This document shows positions 36,206 through 44,433 of a stretch of DNA of 64,000 nt, piece after piece; the first letter of the stretch is position 1; every line of letters starts with the position of its first letter. A program made the position numbers and the translations under genes. The notes beneath the pieces are model-generated. The model saw nothing but the letters and a program-made list of their open reading frames with translations, made no database searches and was not told the DNA's origin. Origin of the DNA: Limnohabitans sp. (GTDB lineage: Bacteria > Pseudomonadota > Gammaproteobacteria > Burkholderiales > Burkholderiaceae_C); contig VERE01000011.1 of assembly GCA_018882835.1 (NCBI GenBank), forward strand, positions 1-64,000, in the 5' to 3' direction.

Positions 36206-37822
36206 GTGAGCGCACACGATTGGCAGGGTGTGACGTTGCCGCGCATCCGCATGGAAGCCTGGCATGGCGATCGTCTGGTCAGGACCTTTGCAGAGCGGCC
36301 CTTGTCCTTGGCGCACATGCTGGCCGATGCGGTGGCGCGGTCGCCCGAGCGGCCGGCATTGATCGACGGCGCTCGCCGTTGGAATTACAAGCAACTGGCC
36401 CTGGATGTCCAGGGCATGGCCCAGCAATTTTCAAGTCAAGGCTTGCAAGCCGGTGACCGGGTCCTGCTGTTCATTCGCAACCGCGCTGAGTTTTTGTTTG
36501 CATTCTTTGCGCTTCAGTCGCTGGGCGCCATTGCCGTGCCGGTCGGCGTGCGCGAGCAACGCCCAGGCTTGCAATTCATTCTGAACCAATGCCAAGCCCG
36601 TGGCGTGGTCTTCGATGGCGACTTGTGGGACCGCATACCCGACGACAGCGAATGCCCCCAAGTCCAGTGGCGATGGTCACTGGACCCGATCCCCGCACCC
36701 CAAGCCTTGCACCTGTCGCGGCAACCCGGTGCAACGCATCTCTCGCTGGTGCCTTCCATCAATCTGGACCCTGCGGATGTGTCGGTCATCCTTTACACCT
36801 CTGGCACGACAGGCCGCCCCAAAGGCGCCATGCTGACACACCGCAACATCAGCCACTCGGTGCTGCATTATCAAGTGTGCATGGGCTTGAATGAAACCGA
36901 TTGCAGCGCACTGGCCGTGCCGGCCAGCCATGTGACGGGGCTGATTGCCATGATCGCCACCTTCGTTCACATCCGAGGCTGCCTGGTCATCGTGCCCGAA
37001 TTCAAAGCCGGCAGTTTTTTGGATTTGTTGGAACGTGAAAAGGTGACCCATACCTTGCTGGTGCCGGCGATGTACAACCTGTGCCTGCTGGACCCCAGTT
37101 TCGCCGCGCGTCAACTCGGCGCCTGGCGAATCGGCGGCTATGGGGGGGCGCCCATGCCCGTCAGCGTGATCGATGGTCTTGCGCAAAAAGTCCCAGGCCT
37201 GACCTTGCTCAACGCCTACGGCGCGACCGAAACCACCTCCCCTACCACCATGATGCCTGCCGGCGAAACCCGGACCCATGCCGACACCGTGGGCGTGCCC
37301 TTGCCCTGCGCCGATGTGCGCATCATGGACGATGAAGGCCATGAAGTGGCACGCGGCGAGACCGGCGAATTATGGATCGGCGGCCCCATGGTGGTGCCTG
37401 GCTATTGGGACAACCCGCAGGCCACGGCCGAGTCCTTCACAGCCGGTTACTGGCGCTCGGGCGACCTCGGCTCCATGGACGAGCAAGGCTATGTTCGCCT
37501 GTATGACCGCAAGAAGGACATGCTCAACCGCGGCGGCTTCAAGATTTATTCGGTGGAAGTTGAAAATTGCCTGATGGGCATTCCTGGGGTGCTGGAGGCG
37601 GCCATTGTGGGGCGGCCTTGTCCGGTGCTGGGCGAACGTGTTCACGCCTTTCTTTATGCACCAGGCCACCCTGCGGATGATCACGCGGTGATGTCACATG
37701 CCAAAGCCAACTTGGCAGATTACAAAGTGCCCGAAACGCTGACCTGGCTGGACCAGCCCTTGCCCAGAAATGCCAATGGCAAGGTATTGAAGCGGGTTCT
37801 CAGGGCACAAATTCCTGACTAG
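36206..37822 (+). CDS. AMP-dependent acyl-CoA synthetase/ligase
   Basis: A 538-aa ANL-superfamily ligase that would activate a carboxylic acid to its CoA thioester. It has the P-loop-like motif YTSGTTGRPKGAMLTHRN, LLNAYGATETTSPT, YWRSGDLGSMDEQGYVRLYDRKKD and the C-terminal catalytic Lys motif NANGKVLKRVL. The start codon is GTG (36206), with a weak ribosome-binding site. Substrate unknown. It is the last gene of the cluster and would supply the CoA ester for the kinase/dehydrogenase pair. Confidence 0.9.
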   Translation: MSAHDWQGVTLPRIRMEAWHGDRLVRTFAERPLSLAHMLADAVARSPERPALIDGARRWNYKQLALDVQGMAQQFSSQGLQAGDRVLLFIRNRAEFLFAFFALQSLGAIAVPVGVREQRPGLQFILNQCQARGVVFDGDLWDRIPDDSECPQVQWRWSLDPIPAPQALHLSRQPGATHLSLVPSINLDPADVSVILYTSGTTGRPKGAMLTHRNISHSVLHYQVCMGLNETDCSALAVPASHVTGLIAMIATFVHIRGCLVIVPEFKAGSFLDLLEREKVTHTLLVPAMYNLCLLDPSFAARQLGAWRIGGYGGAPMPVSVIDGLAQKVPGLTLLNAYGATETTSPTTMMPAGETRTHADTVGVPLPCADVRIMDDEGHEVARGETGELWIGGPMVVPGYWDNPQATAESFTAGYWRSGDLGSMDEQGYVRLYDRKKDMLNRGGFKIYSVEVENCLMGIPGVLEAAIVGRPCPVLGERVHAFLYAPGHPADDHAVMSHAKANLADYKVPETLTWLDQPLPRNANGKVLKRVLRAQIPD

Positions 37823-37829
37823 GCGGCTT

Positions 37830-39038
37830 CTACTTGTTGAAGACAACGCCGCATCGGCTGGCGCTGCCAGCCAGTGGGCAATCGCCATCAAAAGTAACAA
37901 TGCCGGAAGATGTCGGAAACAATCGCGCACTCACGCCATCGGAGGTCACCGCAGAGGTCTGTCGCGCTGCAATTTCTCCGGTGAGATTGAGGTCGACTTT
38001 GGCCAAGGTCATTTGGTTGGGGCGATCGCTTCGAAATAAATTCAGGTAGTACACCCCGCCGTCTATGAAAACGTCGGTTGCGATCCAGGGCGCAGAGATG
38101 TCTGACCCCACAGGAAAGGCCTTGGCATAGGCATCCTGAAAATAAAAAAACGTTCCGGGGCTTGCGGTCCCAACCGATGTGTCGGCAGATCCTGTGATTC
38201 TCCAAGTGGGAAAGCCATTGGAACTGTTGCCCATCACGATCAGGTCAAAGCGACTGCTGGCATTGGGAATCAACTGAACACCCTGGATTCCGGTGGGCAG
38301 GGTGTGCCCGCTTGTCAATACACCATTGATCAAGCGGGTCGGCGCCAGGGTGTAAGTGGGTGCGGTGGTACTGGCCGGTGCAGTGCCTAGCAAGAACTTG
38401 AGCCCGGAGGTGGGTTCGGCAACGACCAAATCCATCACACCATCGCTGTTGATGTCAGCGGCGGCGGCTTGTGTCGCCTTGAATGTGAAGGCCGTGCCAG
38501 AGGGCGATTGAAGGGCCATCTTTTGGAAGAATTTGGTCGTCGCATTGCTGATGAACAGCCACTGGCTTTCACCCGTTCCATCTTTGCATGTCACAAAAAC
38601 ATCGTGGCGGCCATCCCCATTGAAATCAGCGGTGATCGCCGAGCTTGCCTGGCCACAGCCGGTCGTGGCGACCAGCACATCGGAGGTTTTATCAACCCAT
38701 GAAGAACCCATACGCTTGAGGAAAAAAGGACGGGCTCCACCAGCTTGGTTCACCATGACAAAGGCCGAAAGCGCTCCGGGGCCTTCCTGGAAAAAATCGC
38801 CGAAGGTCACGACGTTGCGTGTATCGGCGTCACTCACTGTGAGGCCGGTGATCGCAGAGATCTGAACCTGTGGCGCCAGTTGCGCGATGGCAGCCTTATA
38901 GCCGTAGGACGAGGATTGCAAGTCTGAGGCCGGGCTGGCGCCCGAGGAAGACCCCGTGCTGGAACCACCCCCGCCGCCGCCGCAAGCTTGAAGGGCAAAA
39001 CTCAGGGCGATGGCAACCCACAGAAAAAGATACTTCAT
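37830..39038 (-). CDS. FG-GAP/VCBS repeat outer-surface lipoprotein
   Basis: A 402-aa lipoprotein with signal peptide and lipobox LQAC (Cys19), directly followed by six Gly and a Ser/Gly-rich linker. Two Ca-binding-type FG-GAP loops are visible: DFNGDGRHD (138-146) and DINSDGVMD (195-203), so an integrin-like beta-propeller is likely. A C-terminal Cys pair lies in FDGDCPLAGSASRCG. I start at the ATG at 39038 because the signal peptide follows at once. It is convergent with the acyl-CoA ligase and divergent, over 79 bp, from the six-cysteine pair. Function unknown; adhesion or surface display is one possibility. Confidence 0.8.
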   Translation of the reverse strand: MKYLFLWVAIALSFALQACGGGGGGSSTGSSSGASPASDLQSSSYGYKAAIAQLAPQVQISAITGLTVSDADTRNVVTFGDFFQEGPGALSAFVMVNQAGGARPFFLKRMGSSWVDKTSDVLVATTGCGQASSAITADFNGDGRHDVFVTCKDGTGESQWLFISNATTKFFQKMALQSPSGTAFTFKATQAAAADINSDGVMDLVVAEPTSGLKFLLGTAPASTTAPTYTLAPTRLINGVLTSGHTLPTGIQGVQLIPNASSRFDLIVMGNSSNGFPTWRITGSADTSVGTASPGTFFYFQDAYAKAFPVGSDISAPWIATDVFIDGGVYYLNLFRSDRPNQMTLAKVDLNLTGEIAARQTSAVTSDGVSARLFPTSSGIVTFDGDCPLAGSASRCGVVFNK

Positions 39039-39117
39039 AAAATGGCAATCGACACCTAAGCACTTTACCTGAGGATTCATCCAAACTGATAAAGTAAACG
39101 GTCAGTCTTCCGATTTT

Positions 39118-39786
39118 ATGGATATGAACTTAAAAACATTTTTATTGGCTTCGATGATTTTAGGTGCCACGGGATTTTCATTGGCACAGGACAAGCCTGA
39201 ACCGCGTTACAAACCCTACCCGGTCAAAAAGTCAGAGGGAAACACTTCCGCAGAAAAGTCAGAGTCTGAGCCCGCCAAGCAGCCCTTTGGCGTGACTCCT
39301 TCCAAAGCGCTGCAAGCCCGTCCGCCAACCTCAGGCAAAGAGCCCATGGTCACACTGGGCCCCAAAAACCTGCCCATGACAGAGCCTGTCCATGAAACGC
39401 TGAAGTTGAATTACTACGAGTGCCGAGGCGTGATTGCGCCCTGGTTCCTGGAGTTGCTCGTTGCGGAAATGAACTATTTCAACGAATTGGTGGAATTGCC
39501 CTTCGTCAATTTTCCCAACTTGGGTTGTGTGGTCAGCGTTGGCACCGAAAAAAGTCTGACACCGGGGCGCATCAGCGTCCAGTTGTTCTCCAGTGTTCGC
39601 TTGATGAACGACTGCGTGCGAGACGAGCGCTGCACGGTGTTTCGATCAGTCAACCTGGTGCAGCGCGGCAACGCCATTTATCGCTCTTACTTTTTGTCAG
39701 ACATGTCGCGCAAGCTGATCGCTCAGCATTGTGTGACCGACAAAGGAAAACATTACAGCGATACCACCTGTTACACCATTGATTGA
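39118..39786 (+). CDS. Secreted six-cysteine protein A (unknown family)
   Basis: A 222-aa ORF I cannot assign to a family. It has a signal peptide (about 1-23, ending SLAQ), a Pro/Ser/Lys-rich disordered stretch (25-90) and a C-terminal domain with exactly six cysteines at 102, 137, 166, 172, 205 and 218. The start ATG could also be at 39124. It is a clear paralog of the next gene: YYECRG and YFICRG, CVRDERC and CVLAETC, and spacing of the last four cysteines (6, 33, 13) are shared. The even number of cysteines and export signal suggest three disulfides in a periplasmic or secreted protein. Confidence 0.8.
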   Translation: MDMNLKTFLLASMILGATGFSLAQDKPEPRYKPYPVKKSEGNTSAEKSESEPAKQPFGVTPSKALQARPPTSGKEPMVTLGPKNLPMTEPVHETLKLNYYECRGVIAPWFLELLVAEMNYFNELVELPFVNFPNLGCVVSVGTEKSLTPGRISVQLFSSVRLMNDCVRDERCTVFRSVNLVQRGNAIYRSYFLSDMSRKLIAQHCVTDKGKHYSDTTCYTID

Positions 39787-39838
39787 AATTCAAGCTTGCA
39801 GAGTTCAAGCCGATCCTCAGGAAAGGTCATTACTCGCC

Positions 39839-40450
39839 ATGATTTCATTTCTGCGTTTCTTTCCCGGACTCCTGTTGAGCGTCAGCCTGTTGACGGGTTT
39901 GGCGCTGCCAGGCTCTTTGGCGTGGGCCTCCTCAGAGCCCGCCAAGTCGGACAGCCAGACAAAAGAGAGCAAGCCGCAGAAAACCTTTGAGGGCATCGAG
40001 CCACTTTTTTACCTGGACTCCAAACGCCGCCCCTTCATCGAGCCCTTTCACAAAACCGACTCGGACGAATATTTCATATGCCGTGGCACGGTGGGTGAGT
40101 GGTATCGCCAGCTGTTGGCACAAGACTTCAACAAGCTGGCAGAGCGCGACGGCATGCCCCCGGTCTCGGGCTCTACCTGCGCGCTTCACCTGATTGCCAC
40201 CCATTCAGGTAAAAAACTGCCGATCGTGGCTGTCGAAATGTTCCCTGGCGCCGATGACATGCGCTCCTGCGTGCTGGCTGAAACCTGCCCGCAATTGCGA
40301 ACTGTGATGCTTTACGTCAAGGACCGAACGCTTTACCGAACGTTTATCCTGGGCGACGCCAAACGCAGGGTTAAACGCCAATACTGCCTGGACAATCAGT
40401 CCAAAATACTGGCTGAAAAAAGCTGTTGGCGCCACTTCGAGGGCGACTAA
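39839..40450 (+). CDS. Secreted six-cysteine protein B, paralog of the preceding gene
   Basis: A 203-aa ORF with signal peptide (about 1-30, ending SLAWA) and a charged linker. The C-terminal domain has exactly six cysteines at 81, 114, 144, 150, 183 and 196. Spacing is 33-30-6-33-13, against 35-29-6-33-13 in the neighbour. I start at ATG 39839, preceded by AGGAAAGG; a TTG at 39779 would overlap the neighbour. Similar residues outside the cysteines (LYRTFILGDAKRRVKRQYC beside IYRSYFLSDMSRKLIAQHC) support recent duplication. The tRNA-Arg on the other strand begins 4 bp after its stop. Confidence 0.8.
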   Translation: MISFLRFFPGLLLSVSLLTGLALPGSLAWASSEPAKSDSQTKESKPQKTFEGIEPLFYLDSKRRPFIEPFHKTDSDEYFICRGTVGEWYRQLLAQDFNKLAERDGMPPVSGSTCALHLIATHSGKKLPIVAVEMFPGADDMRSCVLAETCPQLRTVMLYVKDRTLYRTFILGDAKRRVKRQYCLDNQSKILAEKSCWRHFEGD

Positions 40451-40454
40451 ACAC

Positions 40455-40531
40455 TGGCCTGCCCGGAGGGGATCGAACCCCCGACCCACAGCTTAGAAGG
40501 CTGTTGCTCTATCCAACTGAGCTACGGGCAG
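40455..40531 (-). tRNA. tRNA-Arg (anticodon UCU)
   Basis: A 77-nt tRNA with encoded CCA. The acceptor stem is CTGCCCG/CGGGCAG with discriminator G, the D-arm is GCTCAGTTGGATAGAGC, and the T-arm holds GGTTCGATCC. The anticodon loop reads CUUCUAA, giving UCU for arginine. No terminator follows it on the minus strand before the antisense of the six-cysteine gene. Confidence 0.95.
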
Positions 40532-40533
40532 AT

Positions 40534-40562
40534 AAAAAAAGGCTCCTGCGGAGCCTTTTTTC
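40534..40562. terminator. Hairpin terminator between tRNA-Pro and tRNA-Arg
   Basis: Stem GGCTCC/GGAGCC with loop TGC (40541-40555) is flanked by A-rich and T-rich runs, so it can act on both strands. On the minus strand it follows tRNA-Pro and ends only 2 nt before the tRNA-Arg 5' end. Confidence 0.8.
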
Positions 40563-40568
40563 TTTTGT

Positions 40569-40645
<77 letters not shown>

Positions 40646-40653
40646 ATACTGTC

Positions 40654-40683
40654 ATTCTAACCCCCAGATTTTTCCAGGGTAAA
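40654..40683 (-). promoter_or_regulatory. Putative promoter of tRNA-Pro
   Basis: On the minus strand, TTTACC (40678-40683) and TAGAAT (40654-40659) are 18 bp apart, with the -10 box 8 nt before the tRNA 5' end, so the predicted start is almost at the mature end. Confidence 0.4.
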
Positions 40684-40760
40684 CCCTGATGCAATATATT
40701 TCCTATTAGGGATAATAAAGCACTTTAATGCATATCGCAGCCCTTAGAGCAGGAGACAGC

Positions 40761-42341
40761 ATGACGCACAGCCAGGTTGATTTGGAGGCCTCCCCTCCCC
40801 GCATCAGCATCCCCAAAAGCTACAACGCCGCTTTGGAACTGCTGGAACGCAATGTCGCTTGGCCAGATAAGCCTGCCTACATTGACAGCGCAACCGGACA
40901 GGCACTGACCTACGGCGAATTGAACCGCCAAGCCCATCGGTTTGCCCTGGCCTTGCGAGCCCAGGGTTTCGAGCCCGAGCAACGGGTTTTGCTTTGCATG
41001 CTGGACACGCTGGCCTGGCCCGTTGCCTTTTTGGGCAGCATTTTGGCCGGGGTGGTTCCGATCGCCGTGAACACTTTGCTGACCACGCAGGATTTTGACT
41101 ACATGCTGCGCGACTCACGCGCCAAAGGCTTGCTGGTGTCAGAAGCCTTGTTGCCCAGCTTTCAGCCGCTGATTGGCCAAATTCCCACGCTGCAGTCCGT
41201 GATCGTGGCCGGTGGCGAAGCAAGCCACCCCTACTTGAACTTTGCCGATCTGATCGCACAGGCACCCGACACCGCCATTGTGCCGACCACGCAATCGGAC
41301 GATGCCTGCTTTTGGCTTTACTCCAGTGGCTCCACGGGCTCGCCCAAGGGCACGGTTCACCTGCACAGCCATTTGATTCAAACCGCTGTGCTGTACGGCC
41401 AAAAAATTCTGGGCTTGAAGCATGAAGACGTGGTGTACTCCGCCGCCAAATTGTTCTTTGCCTATGGCCTGGGCAACGCGCTCACTTTTCCCATGAGCGT
41501 GGGCGCCACCACGGTTTTGCTGCCCTCGCGGCCAACCCCCAGCGATGTGTTTGCTTTGCTCAAAAAGCACCAGCCTACCGTCTTTTACGGGGTGCCCACC
41601 CTGTTTGCGTCCTTGTTGGCCGACCCCCAACGACCCACGCGTGCCGAGCTGAATTTGCGAGTTTGCACCAGCGCCGGCGAAGCCCTGCCCGCCGAAATTG
41701 GCAAGAACTGGAACGCCACCTATGGCTGCGAAATTCTGGATGGCATTGGCTCCACGGAAATGCTGCATATTTTCTTGTCCAATCGACCGGGTGAAGTGCG
41801 CTATGGCAGCACGGGCAAGCCCGTGCCGGGCTATGAGTTGCGCATCGTCGATGAAGACGGGCGAATTTGTGGCGATGGCGAATTGGGTGAATTGCAGATC
41901 AACGGCCCCAGCGCCGCCCTGTGCTACTGGAACAACCGCGAAAAAACCAAGGCCACCTTTGCCGGCGAATGGACGCGCAGTGGCGACAAATACATTCGCG
42001 ATGCCGACGGCTACTACACCTACGGCGGGCGCAGCGATGACATGCTGAAAGTGGGCGGCATTTATGTCTCCCCTTTTGAAGTGGAAGCCTCCCTGATGAC
42101 CCACCCTGGCGTGCTGGAAGCCGCGGTGATTGGCGCACCCGACAGCGATGACCTCATCAAGCCTAAAGCGTTTGTGGTGCTCAAACCTGGGCAGCAACTC
42201 ACGCTGGAGGATTTGAAAAGCCATGTGAAGTCACAGCTGGCGCCCTACAAATACCCACGCTGGATTGAATTTGTCACCGAGCTGCCCAAGACCGCTACTG
42301 GGAAAATCCAGCGCTTCAAGCTGCGCAACGCTCAGAGATAA
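40761..42341 (+). CDS. Benzoate-CoA ligase family protein
   Basis: A 526-aa ANL ligase that would activate benzoate or a close aromatic acid to the CoA ester. Motifs: YSSGSTGSPKGTVHLH, the benzoate-ligase-type segment YSAAKLFFAYGLGNALTFPM, DGIGSTEMLHIFLSN, and the Lys motif LPKTATGKIQRFKL. AGGAGA lies 5 nt before the ATG at 40761, chosen over the ATG at 40728. It is followed by a complete Liv-type ABC importer, which suggests the importer brings in the aromatic acid. boxABC genes, the usual downstream pathway, are not in the window. Confidence 0.88.
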   Translation: MTHSQVDLEASPPRISIPKSYNAALELLERNVAWPDKPAYIDSATGQALTYGELNRQAHRFALALRAQGFEPEQRVLLCMLDTLAWPVAFLGSILAGVVPIAVNTLLTTQDFDYMLRDSRAKGLLVSEALLPSFQPLIGQIPTLQSVIVAGGEASHPYLNFADLIAQAPDTAIVPTTQSDDACFWLYSSGSTGSPKGTVHLHSHLIQTAVLYGQKILGLKHEDVVYSAAKLFFAYGLGNALTFPMSVGATTVLLPSRPTPSDVFALLKKHQPTVFYGVPTLFASLLADPQRPTRAELNLRVCTSAGEALPAEIGKNWNATYGCEILDGIGSTEMLHIFLSNRPGEVRYGSTGKPVPGYELRIVDEDGRICGDGELGELQINGPSAALCYWNNREKTKATFAGEWTRSGDKYIRDADGYYTYGGRSDDMLKVGGIYVSPFEVEASLMTHPGVLEAAVIGAPDSDDLIKPKAFVVLKPGQQLTLEDLKSHVKSQLAPYKYPRWIEFVTELPKTATGKIQRFKLRNAQR

Positions 42342-42375
42342 TGAGCCCACAACATCAATCCCTAGGAGACTTTTC

Positions 42376-43563
42376 ATGACCACTCGTCGACTCGTTCTGA
42401 CCCGCAGCGCTGCCGTGATCGGTGCCGCCTCCACTGGCCTGTTGCTGCCCGAGATTGCGCGCGCGCAGAGTAACAAGGTGCGGATTGGCTTCATGCTGCC
42501 CTACACCGGCACGTTCGCCCCTCTGGGTGTGGCCATTGACAATGCCTTTCGCATGGCCTTGGATGAACAAGGCGGCAAGCTCGGCGGTCGCGAAATTGAA
42601 TGGTTCAAAGTGGACGATGAGTCCGAGCCCTCCAAGGGCGTTGAAAACGCCAGCCGACTGGTGCAGCGTGACAAGGTTGACATTCTCGTGGGGACGGTGC
42701 ACTCCGGCGTTCAGATGGGCATCCAAAAGGTGGCCCGTGACAGCGGCGTGCTGAGCCTGATTCCCAATGCGGGCGTGCATGCCGCCACGCGTGCCTTGTG
42801 CGCCCCCAACGTATTCCGCACCTCTTTCACCAACTCGCAACCCACCCGTGCCCTGGGCAAAGTGATGGTGGACAAAGGCCACAAAAAAGCAGTCTGGATC
42901 ACCTGGAAGTACGCCGCAGGCGATGAAGCCTTTGAAGGATTCAAGGAAAGCTACACCGCAGCAGGCGGCACCATCGTCAAGGAACTGGGCCTGCCCTTCC
43001 CCAACGTCGAGTTCCAGGCTTTGCTGACCGAAATTGCCGCCCTCAAACCCGATGCTGTGGCTTGCTTCTTTGCGGGTGGCGGTGCCGCCAAGTTCATCAA
43101 GGACTACGCCGCGGCCGGGCTCAAGGGCAAGATACCGCTCTATGGCTCGGGCTTCCTGACCGAGGGGGTGCTGGATGCTGCAGGCCCTGCGGCAGACGGT
43201 ATCTACACCACGCTGCATTACAGCGACTCGCTGGACACCGCACGCAACAAAGCCTTCCGTTTGGCCTATGCCAAGACCTTCAAGTTGCAACCCGATGTCT
43301 ACGCCGTGCAAGGCTATGACACCGGCTTATTGATGATTCAGGGGGCCAATGCCGTCAAGGGCGACTTGTCCAACAAGAAAGCCTTGTATGCCGCCATGGA
43401 AACTGCCGTCGTCGACAGCCCGCGTGGCAAGTGGTCGATGAGCAAGCAACACAATCCGGTGCAAGACATTTACCTGCGCGTGGTCGAGAACAAGGAAAAC
43501 AAGGTGGTCGGTGTGGCGGCCAAAGCCTTGGCCGATGCCGGCACCGGCTGCCGAATGGCCTGA
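42376..43563 (+). CDS. Branched-chain-type ABC transporter substrate-binding protein
   Basis: A 395-aa periplasmic binding protein of the LivK/HAAT group. The signal region begins TTRRLVLTRSAAVIGA, with a twin-arginine, ending EIARAQ. The mature part has VRIGFMLPYTGTFAPLG, GTVHSGVQMGIQKVA and CFFAGGGAAKFIKDYAAAG. AGGAGA precedes the ATG at 42376. It sits between the benzoate-CoA ligase and the permease genes, so an aromatic acid is a more likely ligand than leucine; this is inference. Confidence 0.9.
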   Translation: MTTRRLVLTRSAAVIGAASTGLLLPEIARAQSNKVRIGFMLPYTGTFAPLGVAIDNAFRMALDEQGGKLGGREIEWFKVDDESEPSKGVENASRLVQRDKVDILVGTVHSGVQMGIQKVARDSGVLSLIPNAGVHAATRALCAPNVFRTSFTNSQPTRALGKVMVDKGHKKAVWITWKYAAGDEAFEGFKESYTAAGGTIVKELGLPFPNVEFQALLTEIAALKPDAVACFFAGGGAAKFIKDYAAAGLKGKIPLYGSGFLTEGVLDAAGPAADGIYTTLHYSDSLDTARNKAFRLAYAKTFKLQPDVYAVQGYDTGLLMIQGANAVKGDLSNKKALYAAMETAVVDSPRGKWSMSKQHNPVQDIYLRVVENKENKVVGVAAKALADAGTGCRMA

Positions 43564-43569
43564 TCAGCG

Positions 43570-44433
43570 GTGGATCTCGCCAACTTTCTCATTCAGCTCC
43601 TGAACAGCGTTCAGTACGGTCTGCTGCTCTTCATGCTGGCAGCCGGGCTGACGCTGATCTTTGGCATCATGGGGGTCGTGAACCTGGCGCATGGCAGCTT
43701 CTACATGCTGGGCGCTTACCTGGGCTATGCCTTTTGCGCCGCTTGGGGCAGCCTGACGCTGGCCATTGCAGGCGGCGCGGCGCTGTCGGTGCTTTTTGGG
43801 TTGTTGCTGGAGCGCTTGCTGTTCCGTCACTTTTACCACCGGGACCACCTTGACCAGGTGTTGCTGACCTTTGGCTTGATCTACATCTTTGAAGAAATGC
43901 GCTCTATCCTTTGGGGTGACGATGTGCACGGCGTGCCTGTGCCCGCGGCCCTGGAATGGTCTATTCCCCTGACCGAGAACTTGTCCTACCCGGCTTACCG
44001 TCTCTTCATGTCAGGCGTCTGTTTGCTGCTGGCGGCTGGCCTGTACCTGCTGATCAGCAAAACCCGGTTGGGCATGAAAATTCGCGCGGGTGCTTTCAAC
44101 CGCGACATGACCGAGTCTTTGGGCATCAACATTCAACTGATTCATGCCATTGTGTTCGCCATGGGCGTTGGCTTGGCGGCCGTGGCTGGTATCGTGGCCG
44201 CTCCGGTGTCGAGCGTCTATCCCAACATGGGCTCGCAAGTTCTGATCATGTGCTTTGTGGTGGTGGTCATTGGGGGCATCGGCTCCATCCGGGGCGCTCT
44301 CATTGCGGCCCTGCTGGTGGGCCTGGTCGACACTTTCGGCAAGGTGCTGTTGCCGCAAGTGGCCAGCATGTTGGTGTATGTGCTGATGGCCCTGGTGTTG
44401 CTCTGGAAGCCGCAAGGCTTGTTCAAACAATGA
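43570..44433 (+). CDS. Branched-chain-type ABC transporter permease (LivH family)
   Basis: A 287-aa inner-membrane permease with about eight hydrophobic segments. Family blocks include LTLIFGIMGVVNLAHGSFYMLGAY and IVAAPVSSVYPNMGSQVLIM. The start is GTG at 43570, 6 bp after the binding-protein stop. Its stop overlaps the LivM-type start (ATGA). Confidence 0.93.
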   Translation: MDLANFLIQLLNSVQYGLLLFMLAAGLTLIFGIMGVVNLAHGSFYMLGAYLGYAFCAAWGSLTLAIAGGAALSVLFGLLLERLLFRHFYHRDHLDQVLLTFGLIYIFEEMRSILWGDDVHGVPVPAALEWSIPLTENLSYPAYRLFMSGVCLLLAAGLYLLISKTRLGMKIRAGAFNRDMTESLGINIQLIHAIVFAMGVGLAAVAGIVAAPVSSVYPNMGSQVLIMCFVVVVIGGIGSIRGALIAALLVGLVDTFGKVLLPQVASMLVYVLMALVLLWKPQGLFKQ

